Shown here: positions 1 through 11,746 of the stretch, piece by piece | Position numbering within the stretch: the first letter of the stretch is position 1 | How the letters are laid out: every line of letters begins with the position of its first letter | NCBI GenBank assembly: GCA_964023275.1 | Contig: OZ029917.1 | Location: 25,982,505-26,046,504, forward strand | Origin: Norana najaformis | Lineage: Eukaryota; Annelida; Clitellata; Crassiclitellata; Hormogastridae | DNA: 64,000 nt | Direction: 5' to 3' | Notes under the pieces: generated by a model | What the model saw: only the letters and a program-made list of their open reading frames with translations | What the model was told of the DNA's origin: nothing | Databases searched by the model: none | Translations under genes and position numbers: made by a program

Positions 1-23
1 ATAACTGCCACAATGGACAATGG

Positions 24-223
24 CTACTGTGGACATTGGTAGCCATAGGGACACGGACAGCATGGACGCCAGTCAGAGGCAGGGTAGTAGGCAGTGTAGA
101 AACCATTCCAGCAGACGGCAAAGAGGACAAGAACGAGGTAGACGACAAGTGCTATCCACCAAAGGATCGTCTCCCAAGGCTTTACATGAAAATTCTTCAG
201 AACAGGTATTCCCATCAATATTC
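24..223 (-). CDS. RHBDL: Rhomboid exon 9 (residues 317-381, stop)
   Basis: GILMGIPVLKNFHVKPWE and then a long hydrophobic segment with LWWIALVVYLVLVLFAV, the family's last membrane helix. A short cysteine/proline-rich tail ends at the TAG at 24-26. The 3' untranslated region lies outside the window. Confidence 0.9.
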
Positions 224-3200
224 CTGTATTGAACACAAAAGTTAATGGTCAATAGTTAACAAGATAAGCAAGTATCATCAGCAGAATATCACTCAGGCTA
301 TCCTCCAGACTCTGAAAATCTTTCACGGTACATGCTTGCTCTGCAAAATGAGTCCACAGCTAAACAACTTGACTTTTACAGATTGCATTCCAACACATGT
401 TACTTCCCTTTCACATCAATTACCTCGCTGGATTTCCAGTCTGACTCCAGACAGTGGCTTTGCCTATCAGTTTTATTTCATTGGAAGGATACCTGGCACA
501 TTAATATAGTAGTGATGTAAAAGTTTTAGAACATGTTGTAAGTGTGGTTATCCTCTTGTAATGCAACCTTTGGCAGCCATATCAAGTACTGAGCTAAAAT
601 GAGATAGCAATGATAAAGCATCCCAGTACTAATCTATGGATGTGAGTCATGGAGTATTACAAGAACAATGGAGAATAAACTGAATGCAGCAGAAAACAAA
701 TGGCTCAGAAGAATACTAAGAGTTAGCTATAAGGACCATGTAACGAATGAAAGTATTAGACAACGAACACAACAACCATTGATAAACAATGTGATTAAGA
801 AAAGAAGAATGAAGTGGGCAGGACATATCCTGAGGATGGAGGAGAACCGTAATCCAAAGAAAATCTTTAAATACAAACCGGACGGAAAGAGGGCAGTGGG
901 AAGACCGAAAAGAAGATGGATAGACTGCCTTGAAGAGGATCTGAAAGGTGCCGGAGTTACTATCTATGGGAAAACGGAGGGCAGACGGAGAATGACCCTT
1001 GAGGAGATGGCCGGGAAACAAGATTTGTGGAGGGATGTCATAGAGAAATCAACGACTGGATCCAGTCCAGAGATGATTACATGACATGACATGAATGATA
1101 AAGCAAGGTACATTCTAAAGATCAATTAAATTTGGAGTCCACATTCTTGACCATACTATATCAGAGTTTGCATTTTAATAAGGAGGTTCTGGTATACATA
1201 CCATTACAAAATTGAAGATTGTCTTTCTGGGTAAAATTGGTGTTATAACATTGAAGTTTTCACTCTTAATAACACATGCACAGTAAACTTTGGCATAAGA
1301 AATGGACATTTTGGGTCTGCCTTAAGCCTTAATCCATTTAATCCAATAGTATAGCATTTCTGATAGGAAACTGAATAATGCATTAACTCTGACTCAGTTT
1401 CTGATTTAATAATAAATTGATATACGTAATTTTTGGTCAAAATTGGTAAGCCTTAAAAATTTCAACTCCACATGACGAAACAAAATGCAAACTCTGAGCC
1501 TATAAATTCTGAAACCTAGCAATTCTGATCAAACAAGAAGGCATTTAATAAAAGGATGAATTACCAGCGGCAAGTCCTGCAAAGTGAGCAACATAAGCAA
1601 CTCGGGAGCTTTCCGGGTGAGAGTATCTTGTGTAAATGGCCACAGCCGTATCAACCGTAGCTACAACAAGAACAACAACCCTTGCACTCTCTAGGAAAGT
1701 AGACAAACAGAAACAAAGACAGAAAAAGAGACAGACTTACACAGACAGAGAGTGATTGCAACGGAGAAGACAAAAAGACAAAATAAGATCCAGCAGCGGG
1801 TTCTGAAGAAAAGAATAAAGAACAGAAAAGGCATCAAGAGACATACTTAAGAACAGAGAGAGCCAGACAACACAAGACACAAGAAGACAGACAGATAAAA
1901 TGTCTGAAAAATATACAGTTAGACTAACAGACATATTACTGTTGTCAGCTAATTCTAAGAGATGATAATAATGAGACACAGTAACCGACCGTAGATTGAC
2001 CAGAAGGCCAGACGAACTGGAGCGCTGAGTAAGAACTTAATTGGGCCAGACATCCAGTCATGGGTCATGTCATGCCAGTTCTGCAGCAAACAAATCATTT
2101 CACAGAAACATCACAACATTTCCTAAAACTCTCTTCTTGAAACCCCATCTTATCATCCGAATAAATCTGACACCATTCCTGTCCTTTGAATAGACAATGT
2201 GTTGAATGCAACCACTGCTTTAAACCTCTACCATATGATTGTGCATCTGTGGCATGTAAGAAGAAAACAAGCTTCAATGTTATAGAGTTAAGAAGCTATC
2301 ATTTCAAGCACTGATAGTCCAATTTTCTCAATTTAGGTATATTTTGAGTATGCATCAACATATCAGACGCTTTTCCAGGATTTTCATGGACATTGTTTGG
2401 TATGACCATTTCATCCTTTACATTTGCTTAATGCGATCGGTGGCTTGACATATTCATAAAGCTGAATATTTTATTGAGTCAAAGCAGTCTCAAACACCAT
2501 TTCTAAACTGACAATACTCGGCTGTATATTCGTTTTTGACAATTCAGTGAACACCATATTTAATTCACCTGCAGGTTTAGGCACCCCATTCCCTTTCCTG
2601 TCTTGGTTTGTTTGGCTAATGCCCTGTCCTCCAGTTGCATATATATATATATATATAATATAAATCCTTAAATCATTGCACTGGCTGCCCACAGGAAGGT
2701 GAATAATTTTCAAAACCAAGCTAATCATCGACAAGGTTCTACACGTCTTAAATGGACTATACCGTGGACAAGGACAGCTTTTAGAAGATGCATCTTTTTT
2801 GTCACTGGCCCAGACTCGGAAACTCTCTTCCGGCAAACATTCGGTCTGGAAAGTTTGTGTTGGCCATCACACCTCCACTAAAATCTTATCTCTTCCTGGA
2901 CCCAATAGCTCTTTAGACTGTTTCCTGTCTTCTTAGAATTCCCTCTTGGCTTTCAACTGGACTTGCCCAGAATTTTGGCAGGCAGACGAGATTTGATAAA
3001 TCGGATCTTGTCATGATGACATGGATGGTAAAGTGACTTCCAGAGTGCAGCTTATTGACTACAAAGAAATGCAATTTAAAATTAGTAAAAGAATCACTTA
3101 GATGTACTGTACAGTGATCTGTTTTCAGTAGAGGCTATTTACCATGATGACAATTGCAAAATGAGCTCCAATCAGGGCATAACAACCACCACTTGCTCCA

Positions 3201-6200
3201 ACTAGAAATGTCCACGGATCAAACACAGATGTACAAAGCGAACCTAAAATATTAACCAAGTAATGCAATATAGTGTAAAGGGACTTCAAGCATTCATAAA
3301 GCAGAAAGTGTGGTCTCGGCTCCACCTCAATTGCAGCGACAAGGGCACGAAGGAGGAAGGCAGGGCAACAGAGAGGTCTCCAGGTCATCCCTGATCAAGG
3401 TTTAAAAGACAGACAAAGTCTACATGTAATAAAAATTCTCTGGCACATATCATGAGATACTCACAATACAGCCAAATCATTTTTCCTTGTTATTTGCAAT
3501 GCTGCTAATACTGCTAATTCTTCTGAAGGGATTGTCAGCAGCTAAGCAGAAACTGCTGTTTACAGCAGATGGCACGTGCAGCAAACATATCATTCGGCTC
3601 AGTATAATTCTCCAATGTCAGTAAAATATGGGTCGGGAATCTGAATATGCATCAACTGTACAAACATTCCTTTTCAGCTTATCCTTTGAAGGCTGAATGC
3701 ATCAGTAAATTTCGACCTTGGTTGTGTTACGGTGCTATATAAATTGTCTTATTATTATTATTATTATTAACTGTCAACATAGATGGGATTTTGCTTGTTT
3801 GCTTGTTGGACTCCAGCAGAGGCCTTATTCAGCTAAATGAGCATCATTCAACATTTGGTGAGGTACTTAAAATTTGCTATATTAAGTGTCTGATACATAC
3901 ATATATGCATATATACAATTATACATAAAGACATGCATAAAACTACAGAACAGTATATCTTTCTGTGACAACTTTGGATCATTTAGGCTAACCAGCAACA
4001 CCTTAATAGGTCTTTAAAAGGCACTGAGGAAATGTTCAAATGTACGCATGCATATACACATACATGTACAATATACCTGCTATGACTCCAAGACAGTAGA
4101 CTATTCCAACTCTCCAGAACTTGTGGACCATTTCCAGAGGAATTCCTAGAAGAAGCTGGAAGATCAAGTTGGAGATGATGTGCTTAATACTGAAACAGAA
4201 TCAAATGTCAGACACACTTAAAATGAACAAACAATGCAACTTTTAGCATATGAGGCAAGATACTCTTCCATCAGTCATAGGCCTCTATCAATAAGTCTTT
4301 TTAGGGTTCAAGGATTATTTCAGCTTACTGGTAAGTAGATATAAAACTGGCAATACAAAAACATGAGTACCTCTGTCCAAGTGCGTTGAATCACACATCA
4401 ACAGTTGGACATATTGGTAAAAAGCTGAATTATGATTCGATCAGCTGACAAGATCCCAAGTTCCAAAGGCCACAGAGAATCTACCTGACGTTAGTCTGAA
4501 TAATGCTTTCAGTTTAAAACAGACCTATTTTGAAAATGCTTTTCCAGAAAAAATGCTGCTTACATATCATTACTTCAGATACCTAGATAAACATGTAAGA
4601 CCAGTCAAGACTGATCTCACCTATTCTGTCTAATGGTAGATGTCTGAAATGGTGCCATATAAACACAACTTTACATGGTATTTAAAGCAATAAATCCTAA
4701 ATAAAAGCTTGTGTAACCAAACTGAACTCTGAAGACTGATACTAAGCTGACTCTTGCTGCTGAAGCTGCTTTGCAAAATTTAGTTTGCAGATGCAGATAT
4801 GAAAAGATGAGATGAGAAGGAAAGACACACCCATCATGTATGAACATGTAACTCAGGAACCTCCAAGCCTCATAGCGTCGGTAGGGGTTGTAGACAAGAG
4901 GACTTTCGAGGGGTGCTCCAGACACCATTGTAGTTTGAATCCCCTTCTCCTTCTGAACAATGGCATATCCTATGAAGATGGCCAGCTGTTCGACAGACAC
5001 AAAACGAACAACTACTGTATCATTTTTTTACTGCGTTCCAGAGTGTTTCATAGGAACACTGTACTTGTTTCCCTGCTAAATTATAATACATTAATTGACA
5101 AATACTTAGTCTAGATTACTGTAACTCACGTCTTACCGGTATTACAAAAGTCAAACATGCAGAACTCCAAACGTTCAGAATTCCTTGGCAACACCATAAC
5201 AAGTACATAAAAATATGAGCATATAACCTCTGTACTTAAATCTTTGCATTGGATCCCTTTCAGCAGAGGATTTGTTTCATTTGATTTTGTTCAGGCTTAT
5301 ACTTAATAAAACATTAAAATTTGACCAAACACAATACTTAAACTCAGTCCTCATTCCCCAGACCTATCATCATACGTCATCGACTATACCATGAATATCA
5401 ATGTCTTGTCATTAGAAAGCGGTGCTATAGAACTATTAGAAAATAGAAAAATAAATTCCAAAATAAAAAAATTCCTCAGAAGTAGCAGTGCTAATAAACT
5501 ATGGCAAACTATGATGCAACAAGTTTCATTTAACTCACATGCAATTTGCTTCTTCTTAGTTGAACTGTCATGAAGTAATGGAGTGTAATCAGGCCATTTA
5601 CAAAGAACCACTTTGAAAATGCTTTGGTAATGCATTGAACAGGATAACATTAACTACTGTTAACTGGCTAAAGAGAAACTCTTTAGACATTTACTGTCTC
5701 ATCATTTTAATCATCTTCATCATTTAATCTCATCCAGACAAGCATGCAGTTTCATGGATTTTCATGCTGTTTGCTACTTTAATTTGATGGCTAGTTTGGT
5801 GGAATGGTAATGCAAAGATTAGAACCTTCACAGTCCTAAGCATATTTCTACTTCAGCTATAAATAACCAAATATACTTTAGCGCCCAGTTAGAGAACTAA
5901 CTTCCGTGATTTATCCACTTATGCTGAAAAACTTAAGGCCCTAACTGTACTCTCTACCTATTGGTGCATAAGAATGATCCTATCAATTTTGTCAATGTAG
6001 GCACTTGTTTAAAGTCTGCGCTACCATCATTAGCAAACTGCAAAGGTTACCTCAACGATGCTGATGGTGATCATAAAGAGAGGAGGAGGACAACAGTTGT
6101 AATGGGAGGTGTAATCCTCGACCAAGTCTGTTTCGCCATCGGGTGCTGTCCTGTGGCGTGGTACGACCGTGCTGACAGCTGTTTTTACAAGAAGCTGGAA

Positions 6201-9200
6201 TTTAGTCAGCTGCTGAATTGTCACACCGGCTGACTCCGCACTAGTCATCTGATCAGACAAATACGTCTTACTTAGTTGCAACTTTTTCATCTGCCTCTCA
6301 TAGCCACATAAATACAATTTCACTTATCCAGTATACACAGATTTTTCATAAATCTACATTTATTACTGAAATATTGGACAACTACCAGTTATTTTTGGAA
6401 AACTAACATTCACATTTATACATTTTAAAAATCTACTAACTTTGAACTATACATGTAATTCAATAGCACTGTCACAAAATGCACTATAACTTGAGCCTTA
6501 CCCAGCTGGCAAGGAAGGTAGTATGGGCTATTGTGCACATGGAAAAGGAGGCAGACTGTCTGAAAGGTCAAAGGACAGTCAGAGAGGAGTCTTCAGTCGG
6601 ACAGACGGGAGTGAGCTGAGTTGGGGAATTCAAAGGAGGTTCTCGGGCTGTGAAGTGGAGGAAACTTGAGAAGAGGAGGTATCTAGCATCCCTGTATCTT
6701 TGTCTTCCCCAGTGCTCTTTGGTGGAACTGGAACTTCTTGAGTGTATTATCTGCATAGGATGATATCATATCTCGTCAGTCATTATGTCGAGGGAAGGGT
6801 TGTCTTTCGAAAAAAGTCATTGGAAATATTTTTGCTGTAAATAGCAAAGTGTAAATAGAACTGGTGAAATATAATTGGATTTTGTTATCAATAATGAAGT
6901 AACGACTTTGCGACAAGCATGAATCAATGTATTATGGCCACAAGTGCTAAAATGGAGTGATCAATTTGAGTGGGTGGGTGCAGGTGCTTCAGGGTACAAC
7001 GCAGTGGTATTTTGGAGGAATTCAAGAGCAGATAACTAGCGTCGAGTAAAAGCACAATTTTGTTAAGTTTAACAATTCTGAACAAATTAATGTTGGATTA
7101 ACAACTCGCTGCTCGTGACAATGCATCGATATGACAAATTAACATAAGAAATTAAAAATTTGATGACCTGAAAAGGAAGTTAAAGGAGATGCATCCTACA
7201 AATTCAGGATGCATCAAATTAATGTATTCACATGGAAATCTCGTCCTTGTTAAGAGCCAACAAGCAATATCTAAACACTGACAAGAACGATAAGATTCAT
7301 TTTGTTTCAGTTCCACTGCAAACTTCTTCTAGCACATGAAATAACAGCAGATGAAAGGTATATCATCTTAGTTTTTATGCATGTATTTAAACCAGCAACT
7401 CATTCGGCTACAACACACTGAACATAATTAAATCCATAAAACTTGCAAAGAATATTAGTATACTGTCTTGCATTTGCCACCACCTCCCAAGGACTACCCT
7501 GCCAACCTACATCCTGTATCACCAATATTATAATGACTTGACAACATTCATAAATTTCAAATCAGTTTGTACATGCTTCACAATCATCAATTATTATTAT
7601 TTAGTATTTACTGGTTGATAATTAATGGTTATTTAACCAAAGAACTGTAGTGCACAACTGTACCAGCAGAGCATCATAAAAACTATTATGCTGAGGTTAC
7701 AAGAACCAAGTTAATATTAAGTGAATCATATCTTATACTGTGCTATGTTTCCTGCATCATATCAGTTTGAGCTCGCTGTGTTTTCTTGTGTATTGGAATA
7801 ATAAATAAATATTTTGGAATAATCTTCCCCTGCGTATTTGTACCAGTACGCTTAACTCTGTGTTCAACATACAAGTTCAGCCTACCTTGTCACACATGTT
7901 TAGATTAGTTAAACAGTCATGTGTGCAGTGCTTCTCAGTAGTTCCAAAAGGCACTACATAAGTGTCTTGGTATATAGCTAAGTTAGCATATGTGTGACTT
8001 CAGCACCCTTTTACATCTTTAAGATAGCCATGTTTCAGCAAATATGAGCAGTTATTAAAATACACTTAGACACACATACATATGCAGTAAAAGTCTGGCA
8101 ACACACAGTATTTTTAATGCACTAATTCAGTTTAACACAGCAGGCTGTGCCTCCCAACGATGCCAAATTAACATTAGTTGACTCATTTGCATAGCAAGTG
8201 GCAGTACATGTACAAGCAGTGATGTATTGTATAGGAATTTCCTTTTTTCTGATAGCCAATATAGGTGAAACATATCGCATATATTTCTGTCAGGCTATTG
8301 CTTTTTCATGTACATGTAAGTATTTATAGACATATGTATATTATTATATGTAATAGATATATAGAAACTATTAGAGCCCTTGTTAGCTTCTCTGATTAAT
8401 TCTAATATTGTAATGGCTGTGGGAAAGTTCCTTCTTCATGGAAGAATAACTATCTGTCAAGTTTCTCAAAGATCATTTCTGATAGCTAAACAGATAGACC
8501 AAACTACGGATCATTCTAAGAAATATAGACTTTAATAAGAGGCTTCAGTATCAATGCAGAGCAAATCAGCAAAACCAGATACATACAAAGCCTTATGCAA
8601 ATAGTTTGCTGAGAAGAGACTAAAATTATTCAAAAAGTAGTAAAAACTTTTGAAATTTAGTCAGTTTTGCAGAAGATGAGTGATTCGATGAAGATGACTT
8701 TAATGATGTTGTATGCAAGGAGGTGATAAAACAACTACTGCATCACCATCATTAACGAGTCATTTGAAGAAGCTTTACATGACTAGGTGCTTGGAACATG
8801 ATGTATAGTTGTTGCTGATAAATCACACGGACTTACTGTTTTTTAATATAATTTGAAAAAGTTTTTTTAAAACAGTATTTTTAATGTCTTTTATAGCTTA
8901 TATAAATTATATTTTAAAAAGTTTCAATGATTTATTGTGCATTCAGCATTTTCATTATATGCACAGTTCTATTTTACATTTTTAAATGAAGTCAGTAGGT
9001 CTACAGTAAGAAGGATGCTGTAAATGCATATAAGGAACTTAGTTCTATATAGGAACATGTAATTCTGAAATTTTCAGCATAACTGATTAGCATATGCTTC
9101 CATTTTTCATGTCATTCTCATGGCTTGACTCCCATCATCTGCACATTACCAGAATTTTACTGTACATACATATCAAGTGCTTACCAGTTGGACAAATTCT

Positions 9201-11457
9201 TCATAATCCAGAACACCATCCCTGTCTGTATCCACTCTCCGCAACAATGCCTCAAGCTTATCCCTCGGGAGATCCTCAGTATCTGTGCTTCGCAGATTCT
9301 CACGCAGAACTTGCAGAGGAATTCCACCCTCCTCAGCATACTAAAATCAAAACTCACCATGTTAAAATGACTTCTAAAAAGAAAGAGGCTTTCTGAAAAA
9401 TGAAACTGGTAAGGATTATCTAAAGTACTTGTATGAAGCCAAACATGTAAGATAAAATATTTGGTTAACTCATCAAAAATCAGTAACACATTAAGGCTCC
9501 AGTTGTTATAATTTAGTTATAAGAAATTACTCAAACACGGTTTGCATAACTTCTAATGACAGGCAATCAAAAATTATCTTCATAATATTAATATGGATGA
9601 TTTTTTTTAAAAGCAACTTGTCACAACTTGAAATAGTAATTCTAGTATTTTACAGCTGGATCAAAATGCCCTCAAAAATTTACACCTTGAATCAATTACA
9701 AATGTTACATTTTTCACTTACCCCATCAAAAATAGGCTTGTATTTCTGTAAAAAATACAATGCAACATTTAAATTTCAATATCAACTTCCTGTTCAAATA
9801 CAAAATTCTTACCCCTTTTAAGGTAAATATGGTCTATAGGTAAATATTACAGGCAAAATATAAGATGGTATAAAAGAGATGACTGACGTGATCGAGTTTG
9901 ATGGCAAAAACGAACAGTGGCTTTCTAGTTACTTAAATGACAATCAAATTTTAAAGGAAATAATCAAAAACACTGTTGATCATACTAACGTGATTTTAAA
10001 AAACAATTTAAACTGCTAACATTTACACAGTATTTAATTATGCACATATGTATTGGTCTTTTGTCAGTAACACTCAGCACATGACTGAAATTTAATGCCG
10101 ATTCTGCATTACCATTGCTTCCAGTCCTATTATTTGAACAAAAAAAAACTGCAAATTAAATTTTGAATTCTTCCCAGTCAACAAAGATAGTAAAGACTTA
10201 AAGACTACGACAAATTAGCAGATACGTGGCTATATACAGTTTAGGAACCATTTTTGAGAAAGAGTTGGCAAACAACTTTTCCAAATGATTTAAACATGCT
10301 GATCTTGCTTTTAATGTGTTATGTTACACATTTCTAAAAAACAAATTGTCGCAATGGAACTAGTAACATGTCTTGCCATACTTAAGGGGTGAAATTTGCT
10401 GACGAACAGCTGGTTTCCAACCTACCATCACTACTCCAATTCCAGGCATCTGCAAGGACATTGTCTCATGCAGATGTCATGGAGTTTCACTGCTAAGTTA
10501 GGAAAGGGAAGCTCAATGCACTGGATCCAACAAGTATACACCCACCCTGTATGCATGTATAAAATCATGTATCACACCTTCTTTGTATGTCTAAATATTA
10601 TTTACATTATTCATCTACTCATTATGTACAGAACACCAGTAAAGGGCATCTAGTCATCTGTTGGCATTCTTGCTCCCTTTGGGAGTGTTATTACATGCTA
10701 TAAATTGGCAATTTAATATTAATAATTGATGCCTGACAATGATGACAACAACCAAATAATAATAGCAATAACATAATAATATATATAATCTAATCTTAGA
10801 ATGTAGACTTATAGCACATAATAATAATGCACAATGTATCAATTGACTGATGGCATCACAAAGCAGATTAACAATCCAGTCAATTCCAGTTGTCAGTCTG
10901 ATGAGCCAGAAAGGCAGCCTAAGGAGGATTAGCAAGTCTTGAATCGAGAATGAAAAGACATTCACGTGTGGTCATTAGTTCCTCTAGTTCACATGAAGTT
11001 CAGGATTAATGAAATTTCAAAAGCATAACTAAAATGCTAAGCATATAGCTTAAGCCAATTCAAAAGCACTGCATAAAATCAGAGAGGTTGTCCAGAAGTA
11101 ATCTAAGGAATTACAAGATCTCAGATGTCAAGAAACGAGAGATGCATAGATACAGCTGCTGTTACTGGGCTCGCATTTGGTTTTAAAGAAATGGGAGGAA
11201 GAATCGGAAGAATCAGATAAAATTTGCAGAAGATGTGAGATTTTAGTTTTGAATACAAAGCCTGATGAGTGACAGTGTTGGCTGGATCAATGAATGATGA
11301 GGGGCATAATATAATTACAGTGTTCAAATACAACTACAATATGCAGAGGTCCAGTAGCACTTACTCGATCGAGTACTTCTCGCGATGTCAAGCCTTGCAT
11401 TTCCATCCGCTGTTGTTGTTTCACCTGAGCACGTCTTCCCCCTTTCGAAGTCGCCAT
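24..11457 (-). CDS. RHBDL: Rhomboid-related intramembrane serine protease with EF-hand (nine exons)
   Basis: Polytopic membrane protease of the secretase-type rhomboid family (RHBDL/Drosophila rhomboid); relatives cleave membrane-anchored ligands such as EGF-family proteins in the Golgi, plasma membrane or endosomes. I joined nine exons (11365-11457, 9185-9340, 6051-6212, 4831-4985, 4077-4189, 3143-3243, 2037-2080, 1565-1686, 24-223); all GT-AG junctions agree in phase and give 381 aa. In order: basic N-terminus; EF-hand loop DTDRDGVLDYEE (68-79); the CCPPPLFMI entry to membrane segment 1; the WR motif of the L1 loop (178-179); HIISN (192-196) of segment 2; the catalytic-serine motif GASGG (Ser244); catalytic His309 in AHFAG; and a last hydrophobic segment in exon 9. 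All key residues are present, so it looks functional. The EF-hand resembles RHBDL1/3 and Drosophila rhomboid-4. Introns hold LINE scraps. The start is the first ATG of exon 1, with no ATG seen between it and the SINE upstream. Confidence 0.93.
609..1105 (+). mobile_element. 5'-truncated RTE-like LINE with 12-bp target-site duplication
   Basis: The LINE lies at 621-1093 inside the last rhomboid intron, antisense to the gene. From about 629 it reads LIYGCESWSITRT, then MENKLNAAENKWLRRI, KWAGHILRME and GRPKRRWIDCLEEDL, the C-terminal end of RTE/BovB-type reverse transcriptase proteins, closing with a short ATGAC-rich tail. AATGATAAAGCA flanks it exactly at 609-620 and 1094-1105, the signature of target-primed insertion. 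Only the C-terminal 150 or so residues remain, so the copy was dead on arrival. The open frame and exact duplication suggest a fairly recent insertion. Confidence 0.88.
1565..1686 (-). CDS. RHBDL: Rhomboid exon 8, catalytic histidine (residues 276-315)
   Basis: ARVVVLVVATVDTAVAIYTR and then SRVAYVAHFAGLAA. The His of AHFAG (His309) is the second member of the Ser-His dyad. The acceptor GAGAG gives the correct phase; the donor is GTAATT. Confidence 0.92.
2037..2080 (-). CDS. RHBDL: Rhomboid micro-exon 7 (residues 261-274)
   Basis: A 44-nt exon, NWHDMTHDWMSGPI plus two bases, between a TGCAG acceptor and a GTTCTT donor. RHBDL proteins have an NW.EM-type stretch exactly here, after the serine-bearing helix. 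Both phases fit the neighbours (0 in, 2 out), so a chance match is unlikely. Confidence 0.82.
2670..2960 (+). mobile_element. L2/CR1-like LINE C-terminal fragment
   Basis: The plus strand reads LHWLPTGR, a stop, IIFKTKLIIDKVLHVLNGLY and further pieces, matching the LHWLPV..RI.FK..L..YK.LNG block near the C-terminus of L2/CR1 LINE proteins. It contains stops, is truncated at both ends and lies in a rhomboid intron. Confidence 0.6.
3143..3243 (-). CDS. RHBDL: Rhomboid exon 6, catalytic serine (residues 228-260)
   Basis: SLCTSVFDPWTFLVGASGG contains the GxSG active-site motif; Ser244 is the nucleophile by family comparison. The exon ends GAHFAIVIM before GTAAAT, phase 0. Confidence 0.93.
3700..3769 (+). 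repeat. LINE/SINE 3' end with ATT microsatellite tail
   Basis: GGTGCTATATAAATTGTCTT followed by an ATT run is the same 3' end seen at 35265-35350 (+) and 46791-46862 (-). It is typical of L2-related elements ending in a trinucleotide tail. Located in a rhomboid intron. Confidence 0.6.
4077..4189 (-). CDS. RHBDL: Rhomboid exon 5 (residues 190-226)
   Basis: IKHIISNLIFQLLLGIPLEM carries the HxxxN motif of segment 2, whose Asn helps form the oxyanion hole in this family. It ends WRVGIVYCLGVIA before GTATAT. Phases are 2 in and 1 out, matching both neighbours. It is too short for a simple ORF scan to show. Confidence 0.9.
4831..4985 (-). CDS. RHBDL: Rhomboid exon 4 (residues 138-188)
   Basis: Rest of segment 1 (LAIFIGYAIV), the L1 loop, and PYRRYEAWRFLSYMFIHD with the conserved Trp-Arg pair. 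I take the acceptor after GAACAG because it joins exon 3 in phase and gives the usual ISIVE-LAIF sequence; the open frame upstream of it is intronic. Confidence 0.9.
6051..6212 (-). CDS. RHBDL: Rhomboid exon 3 (residues 84-137)
   Basis: Encodes the linker LTKFQLLVKTAVSTVVPR and then CCPPPLFMITISIVE, the family's entry to transmembrane segment 1. The donor is GTAACC. The acceptor is a CAGCAG tandem, so the exon may begin at 6212 or 6209 (one glutamine more or less); both keep the frame. Confidence 0.88.
6213..9184 (-). other. RHBDL: Rhomboid intron 2, nothing recognised
   Basis: About 3 kb of AT-rich intron. I see no coding match, no clear repeat copy and no RNA gene on either strand. The rest of intron 1 (9341-11364) is likewise empty. 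Confidence 0.6.
9185..9340 (-). CDS. RHBDL: Rhomboid exon 2, EF-hand (residues 32-83)
   Basis: Starts YAEEGGIPLQ after a TTTTAG acceptor and ends EEFVQL before GTAAGC, phase 0 on both sides. It carries a complete 12-residue calcium loop with D, D, D, G, L and E at positions 1, 3, 5, 6, 8 and 12. Confidence 0.9.
11365..11457 (-). CDS. RHBDL: Rhomboid exon 1 (residues 1-31)
   Basis: Opens with MATSKGGRRAQVKQQQ and ends ...REVLDR before a consensus GTAAGT donor, phase 0. The ATG is followed by G. It is basic and glutamine-rich, with no signal peptide, as usual for this family. A SINE begins about 50 bp upstream. Confidence 0.8.
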
Positions 11458-11510
11458 TATGCACAAAGTCCACAACGACTATTCAAGAAACCAAATTATT
11501 ACACTAGCAC

Positions 11511-11746
11511 TGGCCTAGTTAGCTACATCGGTAAATGCGTGCGCGTGAGGATCCCCGGTTCGCGTCCCAATCGTGGCTTATTTCAAATATGGCTAGTACG
11601 GCCCGTGCACGGGGACCTTAAATGGCGTGGCGCCCATTCAAACGGGCAGAGGTGGGTAAGGATCTCACCCGATAAATTCAATGAAAAAAGGGGCAGGGTC
11701 GAGGCCATACGGTCGCTATATAAAACCTATACATTTACATGTTTAC
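11511..11746 (+). mobile_element. tRNA-like SINE, copy S1
   Basis: Head GGCCTAGTTAGCTACATCGG resembles an A box region and GGTTCGCGTCC a B box. A shared body follows (GGCGTGGCGCCCATTCAAAC, GGATCTCACCCGATAAATTC, CATACGGTCGCTATATAAAA) and the tail is ATTTACAT-rich. The head is slightly shortened compared with the copy at 41265. It starts about 50 bp upstream of the rhomboid start codon and runs away from the gene, so it occupies that gene's promoter or 5' untranslated region. Confidence 0.75.

Noticed and set aside
716-1021. 101-codon minus frame
   Set aside because: Shadow of the plus-strand RTE fragment, whose protein is recognisable.
11511-11590. tRNA gene suggested by A- and B-box-like strings
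   Set aside because: No acceptor or anticodon stem pairing and the string recurs with a SINE body; it is a SINE head.
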